A DNA stretch of 64,000 bases from Agroathelia rolfsii. Taxonomy: Eukaryota; Basidiomycota; Agaricomycetes; Amylocorticiales; Amylocorticiaceae. The position numbers were made by a program, and so were the translations under genes. Every line of letters starts with the position of its first letter. Position 1 is the first letter of the stretch. The stretch is from assembly GCA_018343915.1 (NCBI GenBank), contig JABRWF010000004.1:1054001-1118000 (forward strand), in the 5' to 3' direction. The notes under the pieces are model-generated. The model saw only the letters and a list, made by a program, of their open reading frames with translations, was not told the DNA's origin and ran no database searches. Shown piece after piece: positions 46,845 through 58,853 of this stretch.

Positions 46845-47961
46845 TCAAGGTAATCCACGACCTTCATTGATGGCGTTTGCCACCTGAGAAGTATTCGGAC
46901 GATTGAAAGCATATCTGTATGGTAGTGAGGTCGATTACTTGCTTCGGACTTTTATGGTTAACCTACCTTTCATAGCTATCAAGATACAAATCTTCGGTGC
47001 TGGTCGTCCTTTTTACGACCGGATGCTCCTTAAGTCTTTCTAGATATGCTGCGAATCGTTTGCCCGGAGGAAACTCATATCCTTTGTAGTGTCGCAGAAC
47101 GATGTCTGCCCGTACAAGCCACGGCGCCACCATGACATCTGCCCATCCGATTTCTCCGCCTTCAGCCCATAAACCGAGGGCCGCTTTATGCGTCTGTTCG
47201 TTTTCGGCACGCTCGAAGAGTGCCGTGAGACCTTCGAGGGCGGCACTAAATGCTCTACCCTTTTCGATTTCCAAGTTGGGATCCTGGGCTTGGAGATACC
47301 CATAGAAAGCAGGAACCAACGTGCGATTGATGTGGTCGGATTGAAGACGAACTAGGGCTCGTGCATCTAAGGAGACATTAGCCATCCAGGTGCACAGTAT
47401 TGCCATGGCTCTGTGTGCACTTACAGGGGTCAAATGGCGGTGGTAAAATCGATTTCTTTGTAGTTATGCCCGCAAGTCTGGATATCATGTTTGAGGACGC
47501 CTGGGGATTATTAAAGTCTAGTTAGACTCACTCTTCGAGGTATTCCAGAATCACTACACTTTCGTTCAATGGTCGTGGCCTGCCATTTAGATTGATTCTA
47601 AGGCCAGGCACCAGGCCCTTGGGGGAGACTTCTAGTAAATCCTTCGGTTTCTTGTATGGATCCACCTCATCTAGTTGTGATTTAAATCTGATAGTATTGA
47701 TGATGGCCTATTTCATTAGACTCACAATACTGAATCGCGGTAAGTTTCGATTATATAAAATCATGAACCTCTCATGCTTACCTTGTAAGGGATACCTAGA
47801 AGCTCGAATGCGATCCAAACGCGCTGGACAAATGGGCAGAAGCACGCCGCGAAGAAGGTGATATCAGCTGGCTCCTGATGCGCTTTTACTGTTTCCAAGG
47901 CAAGGCCAGTACATTCTGTGCGGTAAGTCCTGCCTGTGTCGTTCTTGTTGTCTATGGCCAT
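46845..47961 (-). CDS. Glutathione S-transferase B (cysteine/omega-like family)
   Basis: Starts at ATG 47961 (MAIDNKNDTGR). The N-domain has DITFFAACFCPFVQRVWIAF with the C-P-F motif of cysteine-type GSTs, then a DPYKKPKDLLEVSPKGLVPG block and PLNESVVILEYLEE. The helical C-domain has DARALVRLQSDHI, ALGLWAEGGEIGWADVMVAPW and LYLDSYER. The last exon, YAFNRPNTSQVANAINEGRG, ends at TGA 46847-46845. Splices such as GAAAG|GTAGG to ATACAG|A are at the same places as in GST A, which shows tandem duplication. A cytosolic glutathione-dependent thioltransferase or detoxifying role follows from the family; the substrate is unknown. TATATAA lies at 48011-48018, about 50 bp upstream. Confidence 0.88.
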
Positions 47962-48474
47962 GGTGGTTTAGATTGGAATAGAGTGCAGATTCAACTCAAT
48001 GATTAGTCAATTATATATCATAGATGGGCGTGCTGATGTCATGTGGATCTGGTGAAGCCGTATGAATGGAGCTTTCTGCTCCGTAGATGTTCCAATAGGT
48101 ATTGAGTATTGATTACTAAGAAATAGCGTGCTCAATTTCCAGCATGGTACCATTGCAGTGTTTATTCCAGCTTGCACGTTGAGACCGTTCATGCTACCGC
48201 AGCTTGTAATATGCTTTCCGGAAAGCCTCAGACGATAATCAACAACTGTTTCACACCATGCTCTCGGCTGTTTTCCACAGCCATGTTCTTAGTTTATGGA
48301 CGGCGCAGTATGCGCAGTCGCTACGCATGATGATAAAAGGGCCATGCGTCACAAGGAATATATCGTCATCGTACACACTGTCACGCTGATCTCATCGCCC
48401 TTGTCTTGAAGTTTCCTTCTCTACTTACTAGTCACTGTTCATACTCCTTCCACATAAACACCTCTTCCGCGGTA
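47962..48474. other. Divergent promoter region GST B / fimbrin
   Basis: 513 bp. A TATATAA element lies at 48011-48018 on the GST B side. CT-rich runs (CTTCCTCTACTT, ACTCCTTCCACA) precede the fimbrin ATG. No gene is seen. Confidence 0.5.
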
Positions 48475-50884
48475 ATGCAAGCTATAAGACTTCAGAAGAA
48501 GTACCCTGAGGTCACTCAGGATGAGATGTTCGATCTCATCAATCGATTCAAGTCTGCTGTATTCCTTAGACACCAATTTGGAAACATACTCTGATCTATT
48601 GTTTCCAGCGCAATCGACACCGACACGCCAGGACGAGTAGCAAAGCCGACTGTGTTGCAGGCACTTCAGAACAATGGTGTCTCGTACGATGTCGCGCGAG
48701 AAACCCTCAAGACCGTCAGCGTTGATGCGAGTGGCAAGGTTGAACTCGAAGATTGGGTCGAAGTGCGCGCTTGATTACATTGCAATGCTTGAGCTGTGAT
48801 TAAATGTGTATTGTGCAGCTCAATGTCAAACTGCGATCTCAGCAAGCTGGTACAGTCTTGCCCAAGAGCAAGGGCAAGGTTACGGTACATGGTGCAAACG
48901 CGAACACTAGCCACACGATCAATGAGGATGAACGCGCTGAATTTACAAATCATATTAACCTGGCAAGCACTCCTTCTGACTATAACACTCTGGAACTGGT
49001 CTATTCATGCTATTTATTCAATTAGGAACTCGAAGCTGATCCTGACCTGGCCGGTCGCTTACCTATCCCGACCGATACCATGCAGCTCTTCGACGAGTGC
49101 CGAGATGGTCTCATCTTGTCGAAGCTCATCAATGCATCGGTGCCGGATACCATCGATACCCGTGTGCTCAACAAACCCACGGCACGCAACAAGAATCTCA
49201 ATGCATTCCAAATGACGGAGAACAATAACCTCGTGATTCAGTCAGCCAAAGCTATCGGTTGCTCAGTCGTCAACATCGGTTCCTCGGACATTGCAGAAGG
49301 GCGAGAGCATTTGATTCTTGGCCTGATTTGGCAGATCATCAGACGTGGATTGCTTGCCCAGATTGATATCAAAATCCACCCAGAGTTATATAGACTATGT
49401 GAAGAGGGCGAAACGATTGACGATCTACTACGTCTGACACCAGACCAGATCCTGTTACGATGGTTTAATTATCATTTGAAGGCTGCTGGTTGGAAGAGGA
49501 GGTAATTTCTTACTCATGAGCATACAATAATAGTGGCCTCACATTCCTGTCTACAGAGTCAACAACTTTAGCCGTGATATCAATGACGGAGAGAACTACA
49601 CCGTCTTGTTGAATCAGCTGAAGCCTGAAAGCTGTTCCCGTGCGCCATTGCAGACTAAAGATCTTCGTACGCGTGCAGAGCAGGTCAGTTGAGCGCGTTT
49701 CCCGATTGGGATCAATAATTTATTTATCGCACGCAATATTAGGTTTTGCAAAATGCTGATGCGATCGGCTGCCGTAAATACCTAACGCCTTCTTCGCTAT
49801 TGTCTGGTAACCCCCGTCTTAACTTGGCTTTCGTTGCCAACCTGTTCAATACTTGGCCTGGACTCGAGCCACTTGACGAGCAAGAGGCTAAAGACTACGG
49901 CGCGGTAGAAGATTTCGATGCCGAGGGTGAACGTGAAGCCCGTGTCTTTACTTTGTGGCTTAACTCATTGGGAGTCGAACCGAGTGTATTCAATTTATTC
50001 GAGAATCTCAAGGATGGTATCGTCATTCTTCAAGCCTTTGACAAAATCATTCCTGGATCAGTTGTCTGGAGGAGGGTCTCAAAGCCTAAGGCAGGTGCGG
50101 AGTTGGTTCAGGAAGTCCCAGAAGGCGAGGAAGAGGAAGAAACAGGTGTGAAGCCAAATCAAGCTAAGCTGACGCGTTTCAAGGCTGTCGAAAACACCAA
50201 CTATGCAGTCGAACTAGGAAAGCAAAACGGTATGCATTTGGTCGGAATTCAGGGCTCGGATATTGTCGACGGTACCAAGACGCTTGTCTTGGGCCTGGTT
50301 TGGCAGCTCATGCGGTAAATCTTCCGTTTTCCTTGTGCTTAGGAGCTTGATTCTGATAGCAATCCGATCTGACTCACAGCATGAATATTACGAAGACGCT
50401 CACTTCCCTCTCTAAGTCCTCACGTCCTATCAGCGATACTGAAATGCTGAAATGGGCCAATACCACTGCGCAAAAGGGCACGCCTGGACTGCAGCCCATT
50501 CGCTCGTTCAAGGATCCATCAATCACGACGGGCCTCTTCTTCCTTAACCTCTTGAATGCTATGCAGCCTGGTATTGTCGATCAGTCGCTTGTGATCAACG
50601 TCAGCCCCTCTGGCGATTACGAGGACCGACGTCAGAATGGTAGATATGATAAACCCATCGAACTTGACTTTTCCAGTGATAACTGATTTTCCTGATTTTA
50701 GCAAAACTGGCCATCTCTATCGCGCGTAAGATGGGTGCTCTGATATTCCTCGTACCTGAAGATATTGTGGACATTCGACCGAGACTGGTCTGTGATATTG
50801 TGACTGGTTACCTTGAAACTAAAGACTGATAGAAATTTCCAGATCCTGACATTTGTGGGAAGTTTGATGAGTGTTGCACAATGA
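48475..50884 (+). CDS. SAC6: Fimbrin/plastin (actin-bundling, four CH domains)
   Basis: The multi-exon gene starts at ATG 48475 with MQAIRLQKKYPEVTQDEMFDL, the usual fimbrin head. An EF-hand-like region follows (AIDTDTPGRVAKP and VSVDASGKVELEDW). Calponin-homology domains then come in order. CH1: PDLAGRLPIPTDTMQLFDEC, DGLILSKLINASVPDTID, IGSSDIAEGREHLILGLIWQ. CH2: ILLRWFNYHLKAAGWKRR to the DAIGCRKYLTPSSLLSGNPR region. CH3: VFTLWLNSLGVEPSVFNLF, GIQGSDIVDGTKTLVLGLVW. CH4: MLKWANTTAQKG, FFLNLLNAMQPGIVD, then AISIARKMGALIFLVPEDIV. The final short exon, ILTFVGSLMSVAQ, ends at 50884. It crosslinks actin filaments in cortical patches and at endocytic sites. The first splice donor near 48552 is uncertain. 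Confidence 0.92.
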
Positions 50885-51871
50885 AAGCTTCCACCGGGAT
50901 CTGTTCGCGTTCACTTCTGAATGCCGGAGGCACGACTCTATGATGAAGATGATGTGTTGAGGATGAACGGCTGCTTGGATTGAGATGGAAGCAAGAACTA
51001 AAGAAATAGGTTATAATGCATGTACTGTTACTGTATGCATAATTAGGATTGTAAGACGGAATAGATTGGTATGCTACATGTACTCCAGCAGGAGGTGGGA
51101 GGTAGGGGAGCGAGTTGTGTACCTGATGCCTTAATTTTTTCTGTCAACTTTTTGACAGGTGAGTTTGCGTGGACGAGCAACGAATGCCCCTTGGCCTTGC
51201 CTGTCGGAGGTTTGCCTCTTAAGGGAGGTACAGCCACTGTAGAGTCACGTGCTCACTTTTGCCCACGTCACTTGCAGGCATCAGAGTTGTGTCCACAAAC
51301 AGCATATCTATGTTCTAGGTTCGAGATGCTGGTGGATATCCTCTACGAGCACATGGTACAGAATCGGCTTAAGCTACAGATATCTCACTTCATATGTAAT
51401 ACGCAAGCTATGTTGCGCTAGTAATATCGCAACTTCGAAATAGATCACTTCCGAAGGTCGGTGTTTGCACAGCACTCGTCCGGTAGTACACCACCGAGTG
51501 CCTGGCCCAGGTGCCCATGTGCAACCTTTTCTCCTGCCGGTTAGACGAGGAACCTTATCTCAGGTTTCTCTCCAATACTTTACCTTATCGTCTTCGTAGC
51601 AAATATGAGTGTCATATCGGCCCGATGGAGAATGGAAAATTGACGGCGTGCGTGCAAATGCAACATTGGCTTGCCTTATGCAATAAAAAAATAAAAAAAT
51701 AAGGCCCATCTTTTCTACAGACCGTATATAAACACACAAGTTCCATTCTTCGTTGCAAAGGCTGGGTCGCTCTTTTTGCTCCAGGCAACGAGAGCGCTTC
51801 CCTCTTGTTGACTCTGTTTGTCTCTCGTGTGATAGATCATCTAGTCGTTTTCGCTCAGTAGGGGACGTGAG
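50885..51871. other. 987-bp intergenic region
   Basis: Contains the 3' flank of fimbrin and the promoter of the membrane-protein gene at 51872. Open frames at 51071-51421 and 51511-51702 have no recognisable domain and no splice partner. Confidence 0.5.
51725..51732 (+). promoter_or_regulatory. TATA box of the membrane-protein gene
   Basis: TATATAAA, 140-147 bp upstream of the ATG at 51872. This is a typical position if the 5' UTR is about 100 nt. Confidence 0.55.
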
Positions 51872-53273
51872 ATGGCCTTCAATCTCAATGAGGGAGCCTT
51901 CTTAGGCTTTGTTGTCGAGGCAATCATCTTTGGTATGAATTCATACCATTTACAGGGGCCCCGTTGTATATCAGCCTAATGATGACATAATTTACTTGTG
52001 TAGGAATGTATACGATCCTTTTTGCACTTGCTATCATCGTACTACTTGGTCATCCACGGGGGAAAGCCATTAATTATCCCTTGACCGTCACTACATTTAT
52101 TCTATATGCGCTTTGCACAGTACATATTGCTCTCAACTGGGATAACAAATGGAAGGGCTTGGTTAGTAATCTGTTCCATCTTCAACATTGTTCTTCAACT
52201 TATTTTCTTCGTAGTTCACACAAACAGGCACAGTATCAATTTCGGACGAGTCGCCCGACTTGTTTGCCGACGACACCATCTTGAGTATCACCAACTTTGT
52301 GGGGGAGTTGGTGCTTGTATGTTTTCGTATCGTGACAGGTTGCTTTATTCATTGCTTAAATTTGCATTGTTTTCAGCTATACCGGTGTTGGATCGTTTGG
52401 AATAAGCAATGGGTGGTTATCTTATTCCCGGCCGCCCTTTCATTAACAGCCCTGGGTAAGATGGACCAGCCATATTCTACATGCAAGTCTCTGACTATTT
52501 GATATAGGACTTGTCATGTCTGCACTGGGAATACTGAATAGTGTCGATCCCACGGCTCCCATCGCTCCTGCAGAGGTTTTGCCACTGGCCTCGGCTTCAT
52601 ACATTATTTCTTTGGCAAGTCAACGCCCCAATTTTCTTCGGAAAAAAATCTAAACAAAGATCATTGTAGGTGCTGAATATCCTGGTAACATCCTTGATTA
52701 TCTTTAAAATAATGAAACTCACCCGTCAAAGCCGACACTACCACGGCGGTATGGCCAATGACAGGCTCCTGCGTATGATTGAGGTCATCATCGAGAGTGG
52801 TGCTCTCTACGTGTTCATCCAGGTTGTCTTTGTCGTTTTATTCCTTCTGCAGAACCCTGCCCAGAACATCGTTGTTGCTGCCGCAGTCCAAATATATGTA
52901 TGTCTTTTCTTCATCTCCGTACATGCGTCATAAACAGAGAGCTAACACAAGCGATCCCTTTCCATCTTAGGGTATTGCTCCCACACTCCTTATTGTCCGC
53001 GTTCGTCTCGGTTCAACCTATTTTAATTCCTCAACACCCTACCCCCAATCCATCGAACTGACCAACTCAGCTGCTCCACACGGCGTGTCTGTGACGGTCC
53101 ATACAACGCACAGCACCCATGTCATGAGCGACGTTGAGCTCGAACTCAACCGAGCACATGCGCGGCGCAGTTTGCGCGGCATTCACGGTGTAGAATTGCC
53201 AAAAGATGCGGAAGAACTGAGCTATGGTGAAGGAGAGGGTTCGCCTGTAGAGGAAAAGCTCGGAGAGGCCTGA
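51872..53273 (+). CDS. Seven-span membrane protein, basidiomycete family of unknown function
   Basis: About seven exons run from ATG 51872: MAFNLNEGAFLGFVVEAIIF joined to MYTILFALAIIVLLG; a second helix INYPLTVTTFILYALCTVHI; a lumenal stretch with DDTILSITNFVGELV; LYRCWIVWNKQWVVILFPAA; LVMSALGILNSVDP; VLNILVTSLIIFKIM; IESGALYVFIQVVFVVLFLL; and GIAPTLLIVRVRLG. A cytosolic Ser/Thr/Glu-rich tail follows. The N-out seven-helix layout and the R-C-W-I-V-W motif match a family greatly expanded in Agaricomycetes genomes, whose function is unknown. It lacks the features of an STE3 pheromone receptor. Receptor-like sensing is only a guess. Confidence 0.75.
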
Positions 53274-54571
53274 TGTTAATCATGGTCCATGGAGATGGTA
53301 CTCATACTGTGTTTATATAGTCACAATGTATTATCTTTTAAATTAGTGTTTATATTTACTAAATTCATGTATATTATCAATAATGTACAGTGACTATGCT
53401 CACCACTATTCCATCACTCGCATGACCTTGGCTACCTAGGAGAACTAACTGCTATCCTCTAGCTAAACCCTAGTTGTGTATTAATACGGAGCTGATGCCT
53501 AGAGATGGCCCTAGGGTTCTCTCCGAGGCAAACTCGCGTCTCGAATGAATTATTTATTGAATGTCATGTCGGTCCACAATCACGAAGTGGATTCCGAACA
53601 TTGAATATTATCACAGAAGTATATATGCTATGGAGCGCACTTTCGAATCACAAAGTTACTGCCAGTTCTCATTTGAAGATGGGGTTTTGTCAATGATTTT
53701 AATGGAATAAGTTATGCAAGCTGCTCGTCCTGTAAGGGCGCACATAAGCGCATGAGGGCCAAGAAACAAGTTGAGCCACGTGCGCTGGTGTTTATTATTT
53801 GTTCATTCCGCTACCGTGACTTGGCGGCATTGTGTCATTGGGCGGACGTGAGAACATCATAGTTATGGTAGACTTGAAGTGAGAGCCAAATTACCATCTC
53901 ACCGTATCTTCCCACATCATGCGGCCTTTATAGTTAAATTCGCACACTTCATGCTATTTGCTTGCGATCTATTCATGGCTGTGCGATTTTTCGGCTTAAT
54001 CATATTGTGAATAGGTACTGTTGCTGGTTACCCCTACTAGACTAAGTTACCCTCGGCCTGGCTCCAAAAAGAATTTCCAGAAAGGCCCAGCTGGACCGGA
54101 GAAAGGCAAATGTAACTTACATCTTCTTTTGAGGAATGAAGCAAAGATACTGGAAAGTCTGGCCTGTGCCTGTGAATTACGCCTCAGGTCAATCCAACTT
54201 AGAACTCTGTGAGGCAATGCCCGTCTTTTCAAAGGAGACATCAATTATTTATTCTCATGTCCTCGCATCTATGCCGGCTATCAATCTATCATAACTCCTG
54301 AGGTCTCAAACTCAATGAAATTAACTGACTAGCTGTGTGATTGTTCGCCACAGCGTCCTTTCTATAACTAATCCGCACTGGGCACGGTCCCTTCCCATGT
54401 TCCGAAGAGTAGGATCAGCGACGGACTTGCTTCATTCAGCTCTTGCTCCTTACTATGCGTGATGAAGTTTCTCACGGAACAATGATGCGCCCTGACCTTG
54501 GGTCGGTTCATCCGGGGGCCGAGAGGGAATAAAAGTCTCAAGGATACGGTGATCATCAAGGCGCTGTTGCA
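53274..54571. other. 1.3 kb intergenic region
   Basis: AT-rich after 53274. No gene is supported; short frames at 53505-53696, 54021-54212 and 54368-54559 (minus) lack domains. A TATA-like GAATAAAAG at about 54528-54536 lies 36 bp before the ATG of the oxidase gene. Confidence 0.5.
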
Positions 54572-57304
54572 ATGCTGTCAGCTGCATTATTCTCTGTCCC
54601 TTTGCTCTTTGCTTCTAACAGTGCCGTTCAGGCAACGAGCGCGTCTGTTTCCCAATGGCAGGCCTTGAACATTAGTGTTGGCGGTCGTCTACATAAAGGA
54701 ACGCCGTTGGCACTTCCTTGCTTCTCCAACTACAACGGAATCAGCTCAGCGGTAGATACATCTGCATGTGCTGCCGTCGAGTCCGGATACACGGACGCAA
54801 CATTCCGTTCTGACAATTTCGGAGCTTTCATGCAAGTGAGTTGAGAAGCATGCTTTAGGTGGCATTGTTGGCTGAAAAATGATTAGCCTCAATGGGAAAC
54901 ATGCCAAAATACTAATCAAGGCTGTCTTTTGGGTACGGGCTCTGCAAATGCGAGCTGTCTTCAGGGAAGTATTGCTCCGTACTATGTAAGTCGTATCCAC
55001 TGCTTGAGAAATACTAGTGTTAATTAGGTACTGTCTTAGATCGACGTCACAAATGCGAGCGATGTCCAAGCCGCATACTTATTTTCTGCAGCTACAGGTA
55101 TAACTGACCGAACTGGAGAAAATAATATATACTAAATTGGACTTCTTCAGGCGTTCCCCTATCTATAAAGAACTCCGGTCATGACTACAAAGGTCGCTCG
55201 AGTCTGCAGGGATCGCTTGGCTTATGGGTAAGAGTTGATCTAATGGATGCCTGCTATCAATTCTAATCCCTAACTCAGACCCGCCATCTTAACTCGGTCA
55301 GACCATCTTAGAATCATGATCAACAGCTCCTGATACATTATGTGTCCAGATGTCGTTTAATGCTTCTTTTACTCCTCAAGGATGCTCTACTTCCTACCGG
55401 GCAATCACTGTCGGGGTAAGCTTCCTGATACTGTTATCCAAGATAATTCCGATCGTATTAAACACCCTACAAGGCTGGCGTATCCTTTCAAGACGCTTAT
55501 CAATTTGCCGATGAGAACAATTCTACCTTGATTGGTGGTTATTCAGGCTCTGTCGGTGCTGCAGGAGGATGGTAAGCATAGTTTTCAATGAGATTGATTG
55601 CGCTGAAAACACGATTGACATATTTGCTTAGGGCCATGGTTTGTCGATATATTTTCGCTGCGTGAATATCCTCCTAACTTATAACTATGCTATAGGGCGG
55701 AGGACACAGTGTATTATCGCCTGTTTATGGTCTAGGTGTTGATAGAATGGTAAACTGCGCAAAACCATTCGTTACAGCAACAATTTCTGACCCCCCATAA
55801 ACGTAGCTGCAATACAAGATCGTCACACCTGATGGAAAGCTACGCATTGCAAACGCATGCCAGAACCAAGACTTATTCGTCAGTAAATCTTTCTTATCAT
55901 GATAAGCATTTCTGATAATCATTTGTGTAGTTCGCACTGCGAGGTAATGACTGTGTACACTGTACTTTATCGCCTTCTTAACAATAAACATTAGGTGGAG
56001 GTGGAGGAACATTTGGAGTGGTACTTGAAGCTACTCATCATGTGGAGCCTCGAATGCCTTTGCAAGTGTAAGTGTCGGGTCTCCCAATGACTGCATCCTG
56101 AGTCATTGCCGACCTTATAAACAGTGCTGCGATGTCTTTCACTGGAACTGCTTTAAATATGGAAGAGTTTTACGAAATCCTGGTTAACAACACTGCTCAA
56201 TGGGCCTCAGAGGGCTGGGGTGGTCACATCTATGTGGGTCACTCCCAAGCCCTGTTAGTAGCCGCTCATTTAAGTATCTCTAGGGAACAACCGCCATATA
56301 CGTGAATCCGCTAATCTCGCTCGCGGATGCACAAGACTCTATGCAGCAGTTGTCAAGCTTCATAGAGGCACAAGGTGGAAACGCTAGTGTCGTGGAGGTT
56401 GATTCGTACTGGGAGTTCTTCCAGCAATACATCCTTTCGGTTGAAGTGGTCAGTCTTTCTTACACTCAGTCTGTTTGCCATTAGTATTTCAACTCACACC
56501 GAGTAGCCTGTGGGTGTCGAAATTGTTGTAGGATCGCGCCTTATCTCGAAAGATGTTTTCAACACCGCGGAAGGGAGAAACCAGCTTGTAGATATCCTTC
56601 TCGAAATTGTGGAGCAGGGTGAAATGGAGGCATATATTCCTGTGGTTGCTCCCGTCCTGTATAATGCCACTCAGGCGACTTCTGTGACACCGGCATGGAG
56701 AAGTTCATACTGGCATGTAAGTTACTTCATATTCCTTACATCGATGTCGCTGTTGAATTGATTGATTATCTTTCAAGTTCACTGCTGCCACTTACTGGGC
56801 AGCAAATGCATCGCAAGCAAATATAGCTGCCGCATATTCTCTGGTACACAACATTACAGAAACTCTTACAGAGCTTTCTCCTGACACTGGCGCATACATC
56901 GTTCGTTCTGCTATTTCATGTTCCCAGTTCATTTTATTTATTTGTTTATGCCCATGAACAGAATGAAGGAGACGTTTATCAGTCAAACTACACGTGTAAG
57001 TATCTCTAATCTATTTAAAAAGCAGAATCTAATCACTTACTTTGCTTAGCGGCATATTGGGGCAATAACTATGCGGAGCTGTTATCTATAAAGAAGAAAT
57101 AGTATGTGACTCTCCAACATCATATCATAGGCGTATATCTGAATGTGTTGTAGTGATCCCGCCGGACTTCTCACATGCTGGCAATGTGGTACGTAGTTCC
57201 TTTCAACCAATCATTAGTATTTTGGGACTGACCGTGGCCTTTCAGTCGGATGGTCTGGTCCATCAGCGTCTACTTCATCTTGCTATCTTCCAGCTCCTAA
57301 TTAA
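54572..57304 (+). CDS. Secreted FAD-linked oxidase, berberine-bridge-enzyme-like
   Basis: The gene has more than a dozen exons. It starts with a signal peptide (MLSAALFSVPLLFASNSAVQ). The FAD-binding domain has NSGHDYKGRSS, where the His can bind FAD covalently, then STLIGGYSGSVGAAGGW, AM, GGGHSVLSPVYGLGVD. The position that is Cys in bicovalent members is not Cys here, so single covalent attachment is inferred. IANACQNQDLFFALRGGGGG and FGVVLEATHHVEPR follow. The C-terminal BBE segment has NEGDVYQSNY, AAYWGNNYAELLSIKKKYDP and LLTCWQC joined to VGWSGPSAS, with the stop at 57304. A 7-nt exon (55632-55638) supplies the W-A-M link. The enzyme should oxidise an alcohol, sugar or secondary metabolite with O2 outside the cell. 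The substrate is unknown. Confidence 0.87.
55632..55638 (+). other. 7-nt microexon
   Basis: GGCCATG lies between acceptor CTTAG and donor GTTTGT. Joining GGATG + GGCCATG + GGCGGAGG gives G-W-A-M-G-G-G-H, which fits the conserved G-W-x-Q-G-G-G-H motif of this enzyme family. Confidence 0.7.
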
Positions 57305-57727
57305 TGTGCATTGCCAGTATTTATTCTTTCCTATCTAGCTCAACAGTATATTTAAGTAATTTATTATGCGAGTGTTGATTATCCCTATGCCATGAATTGC
57401 GATGGGAGCGTTAATAATCCAGAACAGTTTATCATTCCGTTTGTCCTTGTACATGATGGTACATATGCAAACGGATAAATTTACATTGAAAGAAATTTAT
57501 ACATCTTATCTACTTGATAGTATGAGATGAAATCCGATGCTTTGAAAAACATGGATTCTAATTCCAACAAGGAGACATGTTTATGTTCAAGAGTAGTACT
57601 TATAATGAACTCTGCTTATTGGAGCGCACATTCTGTATGATCATGTGATTTCCCGTAGCTCCATGACATAATTACCAGTATCGTCTAGTACTGAACCAGT
57701 AACCCAACTGACACTTTACTCACAATT
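57305..57727. other. Intergenic, no gene seen
   Basis: 423 bp, AT-rich 3' flank of the oxidase and 5' flank of the J-protein gene. Confidence 0.5.
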
Positions 57728-58432
57728 ATGACCCTCGGTAGCTGTCGGACATTCTCTACGTCTGCCATCCGTCGAGCTGCAGTTAAGTCTCATTATGAGA
57801 CACTCCAAGTCCCGCAGAACGCCAGCAAATCGCAAATCAAGGTGCCGTGTGCCGGGTGTACTGGTTGACAGCCTTTTTATCTTCATGCGAAGCTCACCTT
57901 TATCTCAATGACTTTCTAGTCCAGCTATTATCAGCTCTCCAAAAGATACCATCCGGACTTGAACAAAGATCCAGTGCAGAATGCTCTCTATCCTGAATTG
58001 CGCACCGCCTATGAAGTCTTGTCTGACGACCGCAAACGACGACAGTACGACCGATCTCTCACAACCGGTTCTAGTTTATTCTCTTCATCTTCGTCAACAT
58101 CACCACACATGCATGCGCACCATCACCACTCTGCCCGGAGGCGCTCTGCAGGATCAGGCGCAACGTACGCTTGGCAACGGCACCCTTACACTCGTCGACC
58201 CCACCCCAACCACCAGGCACGGCCGCACGTTGACCCATTTGCATATGCACCTTTTGATGAATCAAAAGGGCACAACCCTAATAGACGCAAGTCGACCGCA
58301 CAAAAATATGCGGAACAGGAGCAGGCCGCTATGGACCGCGTGAGAGCCGCCAGCGGCTTTTGGCGTAATGTCGTCCTGGTCGGTACAGGCATGTTGGTAT
58401 ACTCCCTGGTTGGGTCCGGAGCAACAGCTTGA
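57728..58432 (+). CDS. Mitochondrial J-domain (DnaJ-like) protein with C-terminal membrane segment
   Basis: Two exons (57728-57841 and 57920-58432; intron 78 nt, GTGCCG...TTCTAG) give 208 residues. The N-terminus, [20 protein letters not shown], is Arg/Ser/Thr-rich without acids and fits a mitochondrial presequence. The J domain follows at once: [35 protein letters not shown] with the HPD motif, and [19 protein letters not shown] His/Ser-rich linker comes next, then a possible membrane helix near the end ([18 protein letters not shown]). J proteins stimulate the ATPase of Hsp70. The small size and a single-span tail suggest inner-membrane anchoring in mitochondria, but the exact partner is not known. 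Cysteine repeats of class I DnaJ are absent. Confidence 0.85.
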
Positions 58433-58853
58433 TTGCAACAATTTCCTCGCTTCCAGAGCACAAGAAGGCATACGATGATATTACTGCCGAACCTAGCTCA
58501 CGCAGTACGGCGCATGAATACATTATGTTCTTCATAATTCTCCAATGGCTTAGATGAAATCTCTTCGAAGGTCTCCCTTGCCTTCCACAGATATTAGGCT
58601 GAAGCCGGCCTCTTTTTCTAGAAACGATTAGATATTAGAGCTCCCGCGCACCGTTATGGGTCTATCATATCCAGCTAACTTAGTATCCATATGACATATA
58701 TTTGTTCAAATATTCAGTCGCTGTAGGTTGTAGGATGAATATTTAAACTTTAGTCATCTTTGAAAGGCAAGGAATGTTTGCAGCTGCGGTGAACACAATG
58801 TTGTAGATACATGTCATTAGTTGCAATTTTCGGTTCTTAATATAATTACATAT
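58433..58853. other. Convergent 3' flanks
   Basis: 421 bp of AT-rich sequence between the J-protein gene and the A-T-R pseudogene. No gene is seen. Confidence 0.5.

Noticed and set aside
45110..47961. A single GST gene with duplicated halves
   Set aside because: Each unit has its own ATG, TATA-like element, full N and C domains and stop codon.
51872..53273. STE3-type pheromone receptor, which with 20421 would make a mating-type locus
   Set aside because: It has seven spans but lacks STE3 sequence landmarks and matches another basidiomycete membrane-protein family. It also lies 31 kb from the pheromone-like gene.
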